A stretch of DNA of 7,658 bases from Rhodoferax sp. GTDB taxonomy: Bacteria; Pseudomonadota; Gammaproteobacteria; Burkholderiales; Burkholderiaceae_C. Numbering within the stretch: the first letter of the stretch is position 1; every line of letters begins with the position of its first letter. The translations under genes were made by a program, and so were the position numbers. Shown here one piece after another: positions 5,928 to 7,658 of the stretch. The notes below the pieces were generated by a model, which had not been told where the DNA came from, searched no databases, and saw nothing but the letters and a program-made list of their open reading frames with translations. The stretch is from contig JAIFMR010000136.1 of NCBI GenBank assembly GCA_020048255.1, positions 1 to 7,658 on the forward strand, written 5' to 3'.

Positions 5928-7430
5928 TTAAAAACGAGGCAAATCGGGGTGTTTTATCTGCCCGCCACGCACCAGCATCTTGCCGTATTCGGCGCAGCGG
6001 TGCAGCGTCGGAATGACCTTGCCTGGGTTCAGCAAGCCTTGCGGGTCAAAGGCCCGCTTGACGCCAAACATCTGTTCGTTTTCGGCGGCACTGAACTGCA
6101 CACACATGCTGTTGAGCTTCTCAATGCCCACGCCGTGCTCGCCGGTGACGGTGCCGCCCATGGCCACGCTGGTCTCCAAAATGTCGGCGCCAAACAGCTC
6201 ACACCGGTGCAATTGGTCGGGGTCGTTGGCATCAAACAAAATCAAGGGGTGCAGGTTGCCATCGCCGGCATGGAACACATTGGCGCAGCGCAATTGGTAC
6301 TTTTTCTCCATCTCGGCGATCGCCAGCAAGATGTCAGCCACGCGCTTGCGCGGAATGGTGCTGTCCATGCACATGTAGTCCGGGCTGATGCGCCCACTGG
6401 CCGGGAACGCGTTTTTGCGGCCGCTCCAGAACTTCAGGCGCTCCGTCTCGCTTTGGCTCACAGCAATTTTTGTCGCGCCAGCCGCCATCAGGACGGCGCT
6501 CATGCGGCCGATTTCTTCTTCCACTTCTTCCGGCGTGCCATCACTCTCACACAACAAAATGGCCTCGGCCGTGAGATCGTAGCCAGCGTGCACAAAATCT
6601 TCCACCGCAGCCGTCATGGGCTTGTCCATCATTTCCAGCCCGGCAGGAATGATGCCGGCGGCAATCACGGCAGCAACGGCTTCGCCGGCTTTGCGCAAAT
6701 CGTCAAAGCTGGCCATGATGCAACGCGCCAACTGCGGTTTGGGGATCAGTTTGACCGTGACTTCCGTGGCAATGGCCAACATGCCCTCCGAGCCAATCAC
6801 CACGCTGAGCAGGTCGTAGCCAGGTGCATCCAGCGCGTCTGAGCCAAACTCAACCGCTTCACCGTCCATGGTGAAGCCGCGCACTTTCAGAATGTTGTGC
6901 AGCGTCAGGCCATACTTGAGGCAGTGCACGCCCCCGGAGTTTTCTGCCACGTTGCCGCCAATGGTGCAGGCAATCTGGCTCGACGGGTCGGGCGCGTAAT
7001 ACAAGCCGTAGGGCGCAGCGGCTTCGCTGATGGCCAGATTACGCACACCACACTGCACCACGGCGGTGTGGGCCTGGGTGTCGAGCTTCAAGATTTTGTT
7101 GAATCGTGCCAAAGATAGCGTCACACCACGCTGGTGCGGCAGGGCACCCCCTGAGAGACCGGTGCCGGCACCGCGCGCCACCACCGGCACGTTCAAACGA
7201 TGGCAAGCACGCAGCACGCCCTGCACCTGGGCTTCGTTTTCCGGCAAGGCCACCACCAGCGGACGCTGCCGATAAGCGGTCAGGCCATCACACTCGTAAG
7301 GGGTGGTGTCCTCGCTGTTCCAAAGCAAAGAGTGTTCAGGCAAAACGGCTCGCAGTGCTTGAACAACCTGCGCTTGCAGCTCTGAAGTTGATAGTGCATT
7401 TGCTGTCTCTGCAGTAAGGGGTGCGTTCAT
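5928..7430 (-). CDS. glcD: FAD-linked 2-hydroxyacid dehydrogenase, GlcD type (glycolate or D-lactate oxidising)
   Basis: A 500-residue flavoprotein of the FAD-binding PCMH / GlcD group, close to the 499 residues of E. coli GlcD. The N-terminal FAD-binding domain shows VARGAGTGLSGGA (about 84-96) and PDPSSQIACTIGGNVAENSGG-type sequence (148-167). The C-terminal oxidase domain shows HAGDGNLHP (His387 to Pro395), whose histidines bind metal in this family, GEHGVG (430-435), and the terminal FDPQGLLNPGKVIPT. It oxidises 2-hydroxyacids (glycolate, D-lactate or similar) to 2-oxoacids and feeds electrons to the respiratory chain. No iron-sulfur domain is present and glcE/glcF do not follow, so a separate electron acceptor or distant subunits would be needed. 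A TTG at 7451 would add 7 residues; the ATG at 7430 is preferred, with AGGT 6 nt upstream. It heads the lrgAB operon. Family certain, substrate open. Confidence 0.92.
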   Translation of the reverse strand: MNAPLTAETANALSTSELQAQVVQALRAVLPEHSLLWNSEDTTPYECDGLTAYRQRPLVVALPENEAQVQGVLRACHRLNVPVVARGAGTGLSGGALPHQRGVTLSLARFNKILKLDTQAHTAVVQCGVRNLAISEAAAPYGLYYAPDPSSQIACTIGGNVAENSGGVHCLKYGLTLHNILKVRGFTMDGEAVEFGSDALDAPGYDLLSVVIGSEGMLAIATEVTVKLIPKPQLARCIMASFDDLRKAGEAVAAVIAAGIIPAGLEMMDKPMTAAVEDFVHAGYDLTAEAILLCESDGTPEEVEEEIGRMSAVLMAAGATKIAVSQSETERLKFWSGRKNAFPASGRISPDYMCMDSTIPRKRVADILLAIAEMEKKYQLRCANVFHAGDGNLHPLILFDANDPDQLHRCELFGADILETSVAMGGTVTGEHGVGIEKLNSMCVQFSAAENEQMFGVKRAFDPQGLLNPGKVIPTLHRCAEYGKMLVRGGQIKHPDLPRF

Positions 7431-7505
7431 GATGAGACCTGTGTAAGCCAAGGTGGAGATACCGACACTTTAATTCGATGTTCGCTGGAACAGTGTGAGC
7501 AAATT

Positions 7506-7522
7506 TTGAAACATGCTTGAAA
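7506..7522. promoter_or_regulatory. Direct repeat TTGAAA-N5-TTGAAA upstream of glcD
   Basis: Two identical hexamers TTGAAA (7506-7511 and 7517-7522) lie 11 bp apart, about one helical turn, 76-92 bp upstream of the glcD ATG at 7430. Same-face direct repeats in this position can be an activator or repressor site. No known consensus is recognised, and chance cannot be excluded in this AT-rich stretch. Confidence 0.25.
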
Positions 7523-7530
7523 TCAACATT

Positions 7531-7583
7531 GCTATAAAAATAAAAGCTATCTGCGCAATATGGACGAGGGCTAGAGCCATATT
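7531..7583. repeat. Probable Comamonadaceae-type intergenic interspersed repeat (degenerate copy)
   Basis: The stretch runs GCTATAAAAATAAAAGCTAT, then CTGCGCAATATGGACGAGG, then GCTAGAGCC and ATATTT. It resembles a short repeat I recall from intergenic regions of Acidovorax, Polaromonas and Rhodoferax-type genomes (AT-rich GCTAT blocks, TGCGC, then GCTAGAGGC and a T-rich end). It contains GGCT-AG-AGCC, a small palindrome, and two GCTAT blocks. Only one clear copy is present in this window, so the repeat nature is recognised from memory and not demonstrated here. Confidence 0.4.
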
Positions 7584-7595
7584 TCTTATAAATCT

Positions 7596-7658
7596 TCAAG
7601 AAATGCTCTGCTTCAGCCAGTCGGCAAAAGCCACGCATTCCCAGCGGTCCATCATGCC
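7596..7658 (-). CDS. C-terminal end of an unidentified protein, possibly a LysR-type regulator
   Basis: On the - strand the frame is open from the window edge (7658) to a TGA at 7596-7598 and gives 20 residues, GMMDRWECVAFADWLKQSIS. An ending of the type 'xxVxAFxxWLxxxx' is common at the C-terminus of LysR-type regulators of the GcvA group. A regulator beside glcD would make sense, but 20 residues are too few for a firm call. The stop lies 166 bp from the glcD start in the same direction, so this gene is probably a separate transcript upstream of glcD. Confidence 0.45.
   Translation of the reverse strand, partial: GMMDRWECVAFADWLKQSIS

Noticed and set aside
5913..6842. 309-codon open frame on the + strand opposite glcD
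   Set aside because: It is antisense to the well-conserved C-terminal half of glcD. The His/Ala/Gln-rich translation has no recognisable domain.
7336..7638. 100-codon open frame on the - strand across the glcD 5' end and upstream region
   Set aside because: It overlaps the real glcD start in another frame and runs through the repeat-like AT-rich stretch, with no recognisable protein features.

Overview
The window looks like a chromosomal segment of a betaproteobacterium, most likely a member of the Comamonadaceae (Rhodoferax/Polaromonas-like). The reasons are the Alcaligenes-type cytochrome c', the EIIA(Man)-HPr-EI cluster without sugar-specific membrane subunits, a DUF4197 protein, and an intergenic stretch that resembles a repeat I associate with that family. 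This placement rests on protein resemblance recalled from memory, not on a search. All genes look like normal housekeeping or accessory-metabolic genes. There is no CRISPR array, transposase, tRNA or rRNA.

Layout. (1) 1-180: C-terminal end of a Prx5-like peroxiredoxin on +. It converges on (2) a cytochrome b561-family membrane protein (247-912, -), with a 9-bp inverted repeat between the two stops. (3) 1008-1460: a periplasmic cytochrome c' on +, divergent from the b561 gene. The 95-bp gap between them holds nested palindromes. (4) 1549-2256: an exported DUF4197 protein. (5) 2407-4866: a tightly overlapping operon for EIIA(Man-type), HPr (ptsH) and enzyme I (ptsI). (6) On the - strand, reading right to left: a GlcD-type FAD-linked 2-hydroxyacid dehydrogenase (7430 to 5928), then lrgA (5918 to 5571) and lrgB (5578 to 4853). 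The gaps are 9 bp and -8 bp, so this looks like one transcript. The lrgB stop overlaps the ptsI stop tail to tail by 14 bp. (7) 7596-7658: the last 20 codons of another - strand gene, possibly a LysR-type regulator.

How the genes fit together. The PTS proteins form a phosphorelay (PEP to EI to HPr to EIIA) with no EIIB/EIIC here, which suggests regulation rather than sugar uptake. HPr keeps both His15 and Ser46. Cytochrome c' keeps the residues that shape the NO-binding pocket in the Alcaligenes protein, and the adjacent b561 could supply electrons. The most interesting unit is glcD-lrgA-lrgB. LrgAB-type proteins are known as a chloroplast glycolate/glycerate translocator (PLGG1) and as bacterial pyruvate carriers. 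Co-transcription with a glycolate/D-lactate-type dehydrogenase therefore suggests a 2-hydroxyacid uptake-and-oxidation (or efflux) module rather than the usual 'holin/antiholin-like murein hydrolase regulator' label.

No gene-free stretch exceeds 300 bases. The longest gaps are 150 bp (2257-2406, where I see no convincing element) and 165 bp (7431-7595, with a direct repeat and a probable interspersed repeat).
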